Source: Phytophthora sp. 'mugwort' (lineage: Eukaryota; Oomycota; Peronosporomycetes; Peronosporales; Peronosporaceae). Taken from it: DNA of 64,000 nucleotides. Of this stretch, positions 53,297 through 63,956 are shown piece after piece. The notes under the pieces are model-generated. The model saw nothing but the letters and a program-made list of their open reading frames with translations. It made no database searches and had not been told where the DNA came from. A program made the position numbers and the translations under genes. The stretch spans positions 1,080,001 to 1,144,000 of the forward strand of contig JAUCEF010000003.1 in the NCBI GenBank assembly GCA_033558025.1, given 5' to 3'. Position 1 is the stretch's first letter. Every line of letters begins with the position of its first letter.

Positions 53297-55345
53297 ATGG
53301 TGCGGTCGCTGCCGCTGCGCAGCGGCTTCTTCAAGGGGCCGGACCTCTCGGACGCTGACCAGGTCGAGCTGCTGGCCTGGGGCCGCTCACTCGTGCCCGA
53401 TCTGGTGCGCCAGCCCGACGTGGAGTGGACCATGCTCCATGAGCGTAAGGGCGTGCAGCTGTGCGAAGACCGTCAGAAAGGAGGCCTCTCGTACTCCATC
53501 CGCGCTGTGGCCACAGTGCGCGCGTCGCTGGACGACGTCATGGACATCTTCCTGGCGCAGAACACGGTGGACTACCGCTCGCTCATGCAGCTCCAGTTGC
53601 GCGAGTTCTTTGCAGACGCCGCCGTGCTCTTCCACAAAGAACAGAACGAATCCGAGGCACTGAGCATTAAATGGACGGCGGCCCGTACGAAGAAGAGCGT
53701 GGCCAGTCTTGGCGGACAGGTGGGCGTCGACTTCTGCTTCCTCGAGTATGCTGGCGTCATCTCGTCGGACCTTGTGGACGGCCCGCGTCAGAACAATGGA
53801 CTTAATGGGTCCTCGTCCTCATCAGCCACCAAGGGCGCCCCCGTGGGCGTATGTCTCTACGAGTCCATCGACCAGGCCGAATGTCCGTCTTTGTACGACT
53901 CGCACAAGCTCGAGCGTGCCAGTGTGTCTAAGTGTGGCTTCCTCTTCCGTCCCCACATGGACGAGGGCGTGGTCGAAGCCATGTTTGTCTGCAGCATCCG
54001 ACAGCCGCCTGGAGCGCGTACGAAGCGTCGCTGGAACCGTGCGCTGTTGGCCCATTGGGCGCAGTCCGTCGGCGGCATCGAAGAGGCCATCAGTCGTCGG
54101 CGCATCTCTAAGGAACTCACCAAGCGCCGAGTGCCCACGTGGGTGAACGATAAAGACCGCGCATGCTGCCACTTGTGCCTCAAGAGCTTCACCAACACGC
54201 GACGCAAACATCACTGTCGCGCGTGTGGAGAGATTATCTGTCGCGCCTGCTCCGTCTACAAGAGTGTGGATTTGCAGTCGGTGGGACTGACTACACTGCG
54301 TGTATGCAAAGCATGCATGGACGGCACGTCGACTACTGCAGCCGATCGCGAGAAGGAGGAGGCGAACCTCACGGCTGCGGCGGTAGTGGCTGCCGCTGCG
54401 AATGGAGTCACTGCTGACGGTGTTGCGCTACCAGAAGGTGTGGATAACAGTGTCCTTCGAGACGCAGTGGAGGAATACGCCTTGGCACTCCCGGGTGCTC
54501 AAGTGTCCACTGTGCCGGACCTCGTTGGTATCGCGTGGTTGCAGCAGCTTGCATCACGCGATCAGGAAAGCAAGAATATGGTGAATGCCTTAATGGAACG
54601 ACTACGTATAGATACTCAACAGAAGGACGTGGGTGGAACCACCGAGGAGCAGGTGGATATCTATGATACCCTTTGTGATCTGGCAGCCCAGACCTTGGCC
54701 TGCAAGTACGCTGTCGTAAGCCTGGTCGACGAGAACCGCCAGTGGTTCAAGAGTGCTGTGAACGTCAAGGAGTCCGAAGTACCGCGCGACTTCAGCTTCT
54801 GTGAGTATCCTGTGCGCGATCAACGACCGCTTGTGGTCATGGACACTATGCGCGACCCACGCTTCAAGACGAATCCGTTTGTGACAGGCCCGCTGGGTGT
54901 GCGCTTCTTGGCTGGAGCTCCGCTTTTCACGGTGGATAATGAGTGTGTGGGTGCAGTCTGTGTGCTGGACACGGCACCTCGAGAATCGCTGCAGGAATCG
55001 CAGATCGCTACGATGCAGAACTTAGCACACTTGGCTATGGTCATGGTGCAAGAGCGGCGAGAAGCACAGAGTAAGGTCGCGCGCGCCATGGCGGCATCCT
55101 CTCAGCTCGTTCCAGTGCGTCAAAATGGTGGTCAAATCACCAACAATACCGGGTCGTCGGATCTCGTACCTCTGAGTAGCTACTCCGAGACGTCCATGGT
55201 CGTCCAAGGTCGTGAGCGACCGAAGGAGGACCCGGTGCTGAAGGAACAAATGATTCAGCTTCTGCACAAGGCGTCGCAAGTGCGCGACCAGGTGAATAAG
55301 CAAACACACAAGCAACAGGCAGGACTACAGAGCTCCGCCGAGTAG
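53297..55345 (+). CDS. START-like / FYVE / GAF protein
   Basis: This is a single exon of 682 residues. Residues ~30-260 resemble the START-like lipid-binding part found in oomycete FYVE proteins (WTMLHERKGVQLCEDRQKGG, then ASLDDVMDIFLAQNTVDYRS). A FYVE zinc finger starts at Cys291 (CHLC, R-RKHHCRACG, CRAC, CKAC). The basic RRKHHCRACG motif binds phosphatidylinositol 3-phosphate on endosomes. Residues ~455-595 are a GAF domain (DTLCDLAAQTLACKYAVVSL, then NRQWFKSAVNV, FCEYPVRD, GAPLFTVDNECVGAVCVLD). The C-terminus is Gln/Ser-rich. The architecture is strongly expanded in oomycetes and rare elsewhere. An endosomal small-molecule sensor is an attractive but untested reading. Confidence 0.9.
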   Translation: MVRSLPLRSGFFKGPDLSDADQVELLAWGRSLVPDLVRQPDVEWTMLHERKGVQLCEDRQKGGLSYSIRAVATVRASLDDVMDIFLAQNTVDYRSLMQLQLREFFADAAVLFHKEQNESEALSIKWTAARTKKSVASLGGQVGVDFCFLEYAGVISSDLVDGPRQNNGLNGSSSSSATKGAPVGVCLYESIDQAECPSLYDSHKLERASVSKCGFLFRPHMDEGVVEAMFVCSIRQPPGARTKRRWNRALLAHWAQSVGGIEEAISRRRISKELTKRRVPTWVNDKDRACCHLCLKSFTNTRRKHHCRACGEIICRACSVYKSVDLQSVGLTTLRVCKACMDGTSTTAADREKEEANLTAAAVVAAAANGVTADGVALPEGVDNSVLRDAVEEYALALPGAQVSTVPDLVGIAWLQQLASRDQESKNMVNALMERLRIDTQQKDVGGTTEEQVDIYDTLCDLAAQTLACKYAVVSLVDENRQWFKSAVNVKESEVPRDFSFCEYPVRDQRPLVVMDTMRDPRFKTNPFVTGPLGVRFLAGAPLFTVDNECVGAVCVLDTAPRESLQESQIATMQNLAHLAMVMVQERREAQSKVARAMAASSQLVPVRQNGGQITNNTGSSDLVPLSSYSETSMVVQGRERPKEDPVLKEQMIQLLHKASQVRDQVNKQTHKQQAGLQSSAE

Positions 55346-57467
55346 CTCTGCCGCCGAACATTATCTTCACGGCAACGCCATCTCACATTATCATCACATT
55401 ACGCTCCGCCTTCTCTTTTGCGAGGATGGCGCGACGTACACTTAGGAAGACATGGAAACAGGAGAGAAAAAAAGGAAAAGCGATCCGACAAATGACACAA
55501 ACACAAGAGAGATGAAGCTCTCGCGTTTGGCTCAGCGTGTTGTTTGTCGTCGTAGTGAGTTGAGCTGGAGTCTGCTGGACATAGCGTTGTTATCTTGCGT
55601 CGAACAAGACTTGCAGGTTGGCGATAGAAGCACAACACAAGAGGGTGAAAAGGGGAAGATTGTGGCAGGCATGCACCTTTTGGTGGATTAGAACGTCTGA
55701 AAAGAAGCTGGGTAAAGAGGGTGGACGGCGTGGGAACGCAGCAAAGCCCACGTACTAGTAGACGTCAGTGCGTTGAGTGATGCCAACTGTGGTTTAAGAA
55801 GAATTGGAGCGTGTTAGAGTGAAAGTGTTTTCGTATTTAAAGTGCGTGGAACCAAATTTCAGTGAGCTACGGAAAACTGATGATGAAGGTTGAAAAGACG
55901 GTGATAAAGTCCAACTCGGTATTCGGCACAAACACCAGGTCACATCTTCGAGACTCCACTTGATGGTGAAAATCCTATTCAGTTGTGGCTGTGCAGCTGG
56001 CTACCCTAAGATGAATCGCGCAGACATCAGTGTTTACTATTTGAGGAAGGAGGATTGAACCCGAAGTGGCGGGTATGAGCATGTTTGAACGCGACGAGGG
56101 TACGGAACATTACTACCGTGCTCGTCCTCTATTTTACTGAGAATAATGCGTAAAGCGTGCTCAACTACAAACTACTGCTGCAGCAAGGACGGAGGTCGCT
56201 GCCATTAGACGTTAGTGGCACATCTTGATCTGATGAAAGCGGGGGGTGGCCACAATAACTGCTTTTACCGCTTCACTTTTAAGAGAGGCAGATTGGTCCA
56301 CTGATCGCTTTATGGATGCCGAGCCTAGAGAAATATGCACGCAACGATAGCGTCGCCTATAGGCCGCTAAATATGTGCCGGCGTTGTTAAACGAATTGGC
56401 ACCGTCTTCTTCCTTAGGGCTGCATTTGCATCATGAACACTACATGTTGTTGTCAAGTATCTGCAAAAGGGTAAGGTCAGCACATGCCCGTCCAGCCTAG
56501 ATCAGCGACGCCAAATCGCTGCATTGCTGACTCTGTTTATCTTCGGCAAAAGCTGCAACTATTGTCCGAGGCACACGAAATCGCAGCGAGCGTTCGAGGC
56601 AACTCTCCGTGTACAGTCGAGGGCGTTCCGACTGTTTAAGCCCATAATAATAATTTTCAACTCGGAACTTGTTGTCTACAGTTTCTTTGATTTCTTTGTT
56701 TTTGATGAATTACCAGTGGATAATGTCCAAAGAGATGAATACTTGTCAACCTAGCAAGATTGCGTCCACTTCGCGATTGAGATTTAGCAGACCACAATCC
56801 CCAAGGTAGCATTTGAAGCCACCTACATTTAGTCTTCTTCTACATGTTTTTCAGATATGCTAGCTGATTTCAGTCTGATCCGAATTTTGTCGATCGCCAA
56901 CAATGCAGTCATAAATTACGTTGCCCAATATTTTACCAATTCCATTCGTGACTTATATTCGAAGCGAATGAAAACAACACTGCTTAACGCCTTAGAATGT
57001 CTGGCAAAAAGCACATGATTAATTCATTCACCCGATCAAATCGACTGTAAGAATTTGCAGACATAAAAACATCATCCATGCGGCCAAACCAAAGAACCGG
57101 TGCGCAACCGCTTTACCGTCTTTTAACTGACTTCTTTCGGTGCAGCGTACTTGTATTAACCGCCCAAGATCCAGATTTTGTCTGTCGCTAATGTTGATGA
57201 CCCAGTTCCCACCAAGCGTCATCGTGGAGTCCCAGAACTCCATTTCCCGCCCAACCGCCCACATCCTTCCGTCCTATACACCCTGCATTTCATCGGATAT
57301 CAAGTTTCTTTACCAAGTTGAACAACACGAAAAACGCGACAGAATCGCGAGCGAAAAAATATACGAGTTAATGATACGAGCGGCCTAGCGGCCACCCCGC
57401 GCCTGCACTACCTAGTAGCGTTTTCTGCGCTGCAGTCGTCTACGTAGATCCATCGACGTCACCAAAG
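55346..57467. other. 2.1-kb convergent intergenic region
   Basis: The 3' ends of two convergent genes lie at the edges. Between them the sequence is mixed AT/GC with only short frames on both strands and no recognisable product, TIR or RNA gene. Confidence 0.45.
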
Positions 57468-57947
57468 CTACAGGAAGTAGGCGCCTACAGCAATAACGAC
57501 CGCCGCCGCGACGGAGCCCAAGGTGGCCGTCACCTGGGGCATGGCGTCCGACGAGCTGGAGAGCATCGACCCGGAGCGCGGAGCGATGGCGCCGCCCGAG
57601 TCACCCGTAGGACCTGAGTCTGATTCGGAGCCGGAGCTGCTTTGTGCCGTGGTCTCGTCCTCCGACGAGCTCGATTCGGACGTCGAGGTTGAGTCGCTGG
57701 CCGACTCGGACTCTGAGGCCGAAGACGTCGAATTCGAGGAGCCCGAGGCCGAGTCCACGACGGCAGCACTGGCACTGGTACTGGCCGAAGCCTCAGTAGA
57801 TGAAGCTGCGGACGTGGCAGCACTGGCACTGGATGACGCCACAGCCGAAGACGTAGCAGAGGCTGAGGCCGGTGCGGTGGTGTTCGCGGCACCGGAGACA
57901 CTAGAGACGGCCAACGTGGCAAGGAGCATGACCTGGACGACCTTCAT
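57468..57947 (-). CDS. Mucin-like, probably GPI-anchored surface protein
   Basis: This is a single exon of 159 residues from ATG 57,947. An N-terminal signal peptide (MKVVQVMLLATLAVSSVSGA) leads into ~110 residues almost only of Ser, Ala, Thr, Glu and Asp, a site for heavy O-glycosylation with one or two N-glycosylation sequons (NTT, NST). The C-terminus is hydrophobic to the last residue (SVAAAVVIAVGAYFL) with small residues before it, as needed for GPI attachment. It probably decorates the cell wall or zoospore/cyst surface. The low complexity makes family assignment impossible. The long acidic frame on the opposite strand is a shadow of Ser codons. Confidence 0.8.
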   Translation of the reverse strand: MKVVQVMLLATLAVSSVSGAANTTAPASASATSSAVASSSASAATSAASSTEASASTSASAAVVDSASGSSNSTSSASESESASDSTSTSESSSSEDETTAQSSSGSESDSGPTGDSGGAIAPRSGSMLSSSSDAMPQVTATLGSVAAAVVIAVGAYFL

Positions 57948-60656
57948 GGTGAAGATTTCTGTTGAGCTTGTTTGGGACTGAAGTTAAGGGCAGTTGTGAT
58001 GTGTGTAGTAGAGGGAGAGGTTTGATAGAGCCGAGACATGAGCATCGAAAATGTGCCGGAACTTTGCAAATGACTGGCGTTTATAGACCTGTACGATGTG
58101 CTAGAATTATCGCGTGACTTGACGTTTGTATGGTGCGAGATGGCGCGAAATGGCCGCGCTGTCTTATAGATATTTGTATGGTCGGCGGTTGTCAAGTCGA
58201 GACTGACGCACGTGCCGGCAAATTTGAACTTATCGGAGTCGTTAATTGTTGCCCACGACAGCATAGCGAAAGACGACAGCGTCGTTATTTTTATTAAAAT
58301 AATTGATTGCCAACTGCATTTGCGTCTGTTGCCATCTCAGCAGCAACAACGGATTTTCTTGCCAGGATTTGATTAGCTAACGGTATGGGTGGTAAGCCAG
58401 CATGGCAAAGCTTGCCATAATTCCGCAACGCGGAATCAGCAGAGATCACCTGCTGCCGTAGGGACAGTCAATACAGTAGGTACTCGCACGCCACGAAGCA
58501 GCAGCACGCATGAACATCGGGCGGCGCTAAAAATAACACCAGCCTGTTCACCAGAAGACGGCATTTTGCAGTTCGGGTTTCATTATCGTGCTCTGATACA
58601 GTATAAGCAAACTACACGCACAGAGGTTTTGGTCGACGGCATTTACCACGGTGTCACACGCTTCTCGAATAGCTGCCACTTTTTTTCAATTTCTTTCTAC
58701 GGCGGGAATGGTTCAATGTAAATATGATGATTCCCTCGCTAATCATTGCGGGGAACCAACTAATTATTCCTCTGTGAGGGTATTTCTCGGTCAGGGTGGA
58801 AAAGCCGGTAGTACCACATATGTGGTACTTGTAACCATTTGTGCTCTCATAACTATCCTGGCAGCCTTCTGTCTTGCTCAATAACACGGCGTAGTCATTC
58901 AATTGCGCTGCTTCGCAGGCAAGTCGGACAGGTGTGAGGAGACTTCGTGAGATGTAGCGATAACTACGAGCGGAGCTATACTAGGCAGGAAGCAAGGGCA
59001 TAGGCAGCAGATGTCGTTGCGGGACCTCTTCGGATATCCTGCACAAAAGTAACTTTTCCTACAGTTAAGCACCCCGAGCCTGGAATTTTTCGGCATTTCG
59101 TATCCCATATTACGTTCAACGTGTGAGAGGGAACAACTACTTATTAATAGGTTTGTATATCGCAGGTCATCTGGATCTGAGTTTTCATTCCTGGATTCCA
59201 TGAGTAGGAATTCACATTGAGGGGGTCGTCGGTACGCGTAAAAAGCGTGCTGCAGTCATTCCCGTAGGTTTCGGCTACAGGCTGCCCTACCCAAACTGGC
59301 ACCTTCGGGCCATTCCGGTGTTGATACGAATAGTGCTTGTCTACCTTATCCGGAAACCCTTCAAATAGGTCCGAGACAAAAACTGCCATCAATTAATTAA
59401 TTTTACCCATTAGTCTGCATCATTCTACTAAATATTTTATTTGAATAGCTGACAATACAGTAATCACGTTAGCAAATACCTGCGACGTATGAGAACGGCA
59501 ACATGGATATTGTTTTGTATCATTGGACCAACTGTCTCCACCATTTGTACCACAAGTATTGGCAATAAAAAATTGCCAAAAGTGGGCGACAGTACTTGAG
59601 CAAAGATATTATATTTCCAGGTATCACCCAGTATACAACACTGTCGGATTAAGTCAGGGGTATACTAATGGAGAGGTATTTCGTATTCTCTTAAATTTAT
59701 TTACAGAGCTAAGACAGGATCGCAGTGGACGTATGATTTTCCAAACAAAAATATCCGGTAACTTATTTCACAGTTCACATACCATTTGAAAGAGGGGTAC
59801 ATTAAAGTGCTACTCTCTTGGAGGTTTGCAGACTTAGCGTAGTGTTCATGTCGGCACTAGAAAACTACGCACGACGTAAAAACCATTTTCTTTCAATGTA
59901 GAGAAGTTGTTAGTTGGCGCTATCTTAGGTCCCTGTGGATACAATAGGTATTGGTGGCCATCTTGAAAATGTTTGTGGTGGTTGCCGTAAACATTTTTAG
60001 CGGTTCAAAGGTGCCACTCGTTTCCGGCTTTTGCTCTAACTACTGAGAAGTGTCAAGGCCATATCGTGAAGAAAGTGATTATTGGACCGCTCCGACACCA
60101 AACAAGGCGAAACCCCCCCCCTTCTACGTCACTGTCACTGGCGTCAAATCCATGCAGAACGTCTTTCTCATGGGGTCGCTCACTCTGGAATTTCTTAAGT
60201 ACTTCACTCCCTGTCTGCACTTTGTGAAATACTTTGTCTTCAACGACTTGAGCAGAGTGATACAGTTGCGATCCCAGCAAGATTCAGGATATAAGGTCCT
60301 GAGAATTTCAGATCTTCCTCGTGCATCGCTTGACTTTCTTATGCACTATGAGAGAGGAACAGACTGTATATTAATCCTTACGGCGTAAAATAGATGTCCG
60401 GAACTTCGTTAACCAGGTAGGTTAGCAATGCCGGTGTATGACACTTTGCACCTTGAGAGCAAGTTGTAAAGTGATTGATTGACTGAAACGACAAGCTGAT
60501 TATCAAATGGCACGACACTACCGCTACAGGAGAGACACCCTTGGCCTTGTCCGTCCTGTCCACTTGTCTTGTGTCCAACGGAGACTTGTGGCAACGACAC
60601 GGGTCGATGCACACGGCGTTGTGCATTGCGCAGCGCCTGCTTCATTAAATCTCAGG
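57948..60656. other. Repeat-rich intergenic region with unidentified relics
   Basis: The first 300 bases are the probable promoter of the mucin-like gene. Beyond are short frames on both strands, e.g. a minus-strand one at 59,144-59,392 with SDLFEGFPDKVDKHYSYQHR, and a plus-strand one at 60,050-60,388. They have protein-like runs but no match I can name. A TA followed by GCGTAGTGTTCATGTC at 59,835-59,852 resembles the pogo-like TIR at 8822. Confidence 0.35.
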
Positions 60657-61465
60657 CTACAGATTGCACTGGGATGCTGAGATGTGCCAACACAGTCCCC
60701 GAAATATGTAGCGCTGAGTTATCATTCGGACAGCGGACGCCGAATTAATCCTCGGGACGGTCGAAATCTGCAGCCAGTCAAGGTTGCTGATAGCAGTACT
60801 ACCGATGTACCCTTGAACATTCGTCGGGCCGTCGGCGAAAATGGTGCGCAGTGGCTCCCAATAGTTTTCAATGTTCTCCCGATCGATCCAAGCGACCTGC
60901 ATCTTCTCACTCATTGCTGGTAGGGTTCTTCCGGTGGTCGACCATTGGACGCACCCCCAGCACGATGACTTGTTTCGCAGCATGCTCTTCGAGCTCGGTC
61001 GTCATATTCATTGATGAATTACAGTAAAACTTGAGGCGGGACCCATGGACATAGATCTTGCCCTTGGTGAGCAGGTGTTCGACGATGAAAGAGTGCGGGC
61101 GGGCTTCGATGACGCGAAAAGATCCAACACAACACACAAGGAGCTGGTCCCCTTGTAAAAGCGAATCCACTCGCGACCAGAACGAAGTCGCCCACGTCGA
61201 AGTTAAATGCACTGCCGTTTGCACGCATAAAGACGCTTCTTCTCCGTTTGAGTTGCAGCCTCCTCCTCATCCACGACATCCAGATGTCGCAACTTCCCAA
61301 CTTGGTCGCTAACACGTTCCGGATCAACTGACATGAGACGGGTGCCGTTATTCGAAAACAACGGTGATCGTGTCCAGCGCCTGCGATGCAGGGAGGCCGC
61401 GAAAAATTCGATCGGATCGTGATTTCCAAGTGATGCAACGGGCGAATGGTTCAAATTTGCCTGGA

Positions 61466-61870
61466 TCAAAGGCAGCCAATTGCGGATCCAGCTGGAACTG
61501 GAGCGACATTGCTCGCAGGACTTAGGGATGTATCGATTGATGCGCTCAACAGTACCATTAATTCATCAGGACGAACAACTGGCTGGCTTAAGCCGCTCGC
61601 ACAAACTCGCAATCCTGCTTCCTTAAAATGAGAATCATTGTCGCTTGCCCGTGTCTCGAGAAGGCCGAACCATTTGTACCTATCCAGGGTGGAGACCTTG
61701 CGCGATATCAACATCTGTGCGGGCTTCAACATATTGAACACGTGGACAATGCGCCGACCGCCGGTGGCCTCCTTTACGCAAAAGGTTGGGCTCGAACGTG
61801 GTAGGATGCTCTCACGCACGTATCCAGCGATAGCCTTGACTTTATCACGGGGTAGAGGCCGCTGTCGCAT
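61466..61870 (-). pseudogene. Reverse transcriptase start joined to late integrase
   Basis: The frame begins in the RT N-terminal region (AIAGYVRESILPRSSPTFCV, then EATGGRRIVHVFN) and within ~40 residues passes to ASDNDSHFKEA, a phrase from the integrase core. The RT active site and RNase H are absent. An internal deletion in the element explains the join. Confidence 0.55.
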
Positions 61871-62818
61871 AACACAGTACTTCTTTATCTCGTGTCGAAC
61901 ACCTCGGTCGACCAGAAACTATGCGGGATCTTGTCCGGGAAACGTTCGCGTACTCGTGGCGGTATCGTAAACAGGATTGCCAGGCTCGCACAGGGCGCCC
62001 CATGACTGTGTTGCGAACCGCTCTTCGCAGGTCGACTTGGGTTCAACGCTCCGAGGTCGAGACGACGACTTGACGGCAGCGTTCGCAATGGTCCGCGTCG
62101 GTGATCAAGCACACTTGCTCGATGTCGCCGATCTTCAGCGCACAGAAAATGTATTTAGGAGAGGGCTAGAAGGCGCGTGATCGAGGATGCGCCGCAAGGC
62201 GGGTTTGCGAATTCGACGACACGGCTTCGCTGAGGAGCGCCTTCCGCGTACTCGAGGACGTGGACGGACTCTAACACCAGTTATTCAGCCAGTGAAGGTG
62301 TCTCGATGCTTTAGCCGTTGTTCTTGCGCTTCGAGCCGGTGCTCGAAGATGATGACTCACTGTCGCTGGGCGATGAGAACTCAAGCTCGAACACTGTCTC
62401 GTTCAGCAATGGAGGCCTATCCTCAACCGATGTTTCGTCCTTCAGCGGGAATCATGCCCGACCGCTCTCTTGTACCGCGGGAGCCCCTGCTCGACCGCAC
62501 CACCTTCTCCTCGTTATATTACGGTGGGGCGCTGAGCCTGCATTTTCTAGCAGCACAGCGTAAGTAGCACAGAGAGGGCCATGGCTCACTCTGTGTGCAA
62601 CGCACGTGGTAACCGTCTTGGCAATTGGAGAGACGTGCGACCTGTCCCTTATTTGCGCCAAGAGAACGGTGAATACCTCACTTACGTACGATGCCGGACA
62701 GACCTGTCCAGCCAGTTGATCTCTGGCTGATAACATGCAAACCAAGATATGCCTAGAATGCGGTCGAGCGCATAATTGATCTCAATTACGCGGAAGTCAT
62801 GTGAGGCAGAGCCATTAT

Positions 62819-63127
62819 TCACCGCGTAACTCGGCGTGACTTGCCGTCCGCCAGTGTGACGACGATCTCGTTCGGGTCATACCGGAAGCGAACATTCTCT
62901 GGATGCGGGAAGTACCCCGACGCGCGCAAGACGTTGGTAGACGCTCCTGAGTCGAGGAGCGCGCGAAGTAGACACCGAGCACCGGCAACATGGAGACTGA
63001 CGATGATCAGCCTCGAATCGCCGCTCGTGGTGGTGGAATTGAAACGTGCGTGTAGCACAGGGGGCCGGAAGGTCCGTTTGCACCGGTGAACCCCGATCAT
63101 TGTTGCAATGACTAAGGCCCCCCGCAT
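62819..63127 (-). pseudogene. Retropepsin-like fragment of the gypsy element
   Basis: ALLDSGASTNVLR gives the D-S/T-G active-site motif of retroviral-type aspartic proteases. Downstream YDPNEIVVTLADGKSR is the following strand region. The frame is otherwise short and belongs to the same decayed pol. Confidence 0.55.
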
Positions 63128-63601
63128 CTACTGACCCTGGCCATTGTTTTGATGAGACGGCCAGGATGGAATACCGATGTTGCGGCAACGATGTTCGAGA
63201 GAACGGGAAATGATGCGCGGCAAACACCCCGCGCGATGGCCCGGCTTCCGACAGAAACATGTCGGGTGGACACTCTGACCTTCGCGTCGAGCGAAGGGAG
63301 CCGACCACTGTCGACCGCTAGACGCGTCGATCTCCATGGGCTCGGGCACACTCGCCCGAGTGTCAGTTGTCATGGGTTTCGCGTACGACAACATCACCAC
63401 ATAGTCCTCGCGCAGCGCGAGAGCGAATTCCATCTTCAGCGTGTCGTGTTCGGCCCGAGTGAGACTATGCTCGTCATGCCCTCTCGCATACCGAATACAA
63501 AGACACGAACCGGCGAAGCCACGTCGATCGGGTTCGTTACGATACATAACGCGAGGTGTCGTGTTTTCTGGACGTAGATACGCATCGATAGTTTGACTTG
63601 T

Positions 63602-63780
63602 TTAACCCCTTGAGTCCGTACGCGTTTTCGCCTCCCCTCATCTACCTAAACCCTACTTGGTCTAAAGTGTATCTCCGGGTAAGGGTTTTCATACTAAAAA
63701 TGCTAGATGTTTCATATCGTGTATGGTGGATAAGCGCAAACTAAACCTAATCCACGATGTATTGGTCGTCATTTATCGTG
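63602..63780. other. Possible end of a piggyBac-like element
   Basis: TTAACCCCTTGAGTCC at 63,602 has a TTAA followed by CCC-rich sequence, the pattern of piggyBac termini, which insert at TTAA. No transposase is visible and the other end would lie outside the window, so this is weak. Confidence 0.2.
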
Positions 63781-63809
63781 TATGTACTAAATTAGTTTAT
63801 GAGTTAGGG

Positions 63810-63832
63810 ACACAATAGCGGAGCTATTGTGT
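63810..63832. repeat. Perfect 10-bp hairpin
   Basis: ACACAATAGC and GCTATTGTGT are perfect inverted copies around a 3-base loop GGA. The following TTTTT makes it look terminator-like, but in a eukaryote this may be part of an LTR or transposon end. Confidence 0.6.
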
Positions 63833-63947
63833 ATTTTTGCGTAAATAGTGGTCTTAATGTGTGATAGAGACTTGACAGCTGAGGACACAGACGAGGACAC
63901 GAAGGTACGCCAACAACAGAAACAGACGGAATGACGCGACAGTGCGA

Positions 63948-63956
63948 TATATAAAA
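63948..63956 (+). promoter_or_regulatory. TATA-like box near the window end
   Basis: TATATAAAA lies ~45 bases before the window end and is followed by AAACAGCAGCTCAGTCAGTC, resembling a leader. It could be the promoter of an element or gene that continues beyond 64,000. Confidence 0.3.

Larger units (their letters stand above)
60657..63577 (-). mobile_element. Decayed Ty3/gypsy chromovirus-like retrotransposon
   Basis: Minus-strand pieces read in the order of a Ty3/gypsy polyprotein, from high to low coordinates: a Gag zinc-knuckle relic CFCRKPGHRAGC (about 63,230), a retropepsin segment LLDSGASTNVLR (about 62,940), the pre-RT linker RERFPDKIPHS (about 61,925), reverse transcriptase start SPTFCVKEATGGRRIVHVFN (about 61,740-61,800), integrase end (ANLNHSPVASLGN, about 61,420-61,460), a segment HGSRLKFYCNSS near 61,020-61,050, and a chromodomain with AWIDRENIENYWEPLRTIFA near 60,850-60,905. 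Most of RT, RNase H and the integrase core is missing. No LTR pair could be paired by eye. Numerous stops show it is dead. Confidence 0.75.

Noticed and set aside
57523..57981. 152-codon acidic ORF opposite the mucin-like gene
   Set aside because: It is the antisense of Ser/Ala-rich codons, which yields Glu/Asp/Val-rich text without stops. It has no domain or promoter evidence.
60390..60656. LTR of the gypsy element
   Set aside because: The position fits a 3' LTR, but no second copy is visible within the window, so I could not support it.
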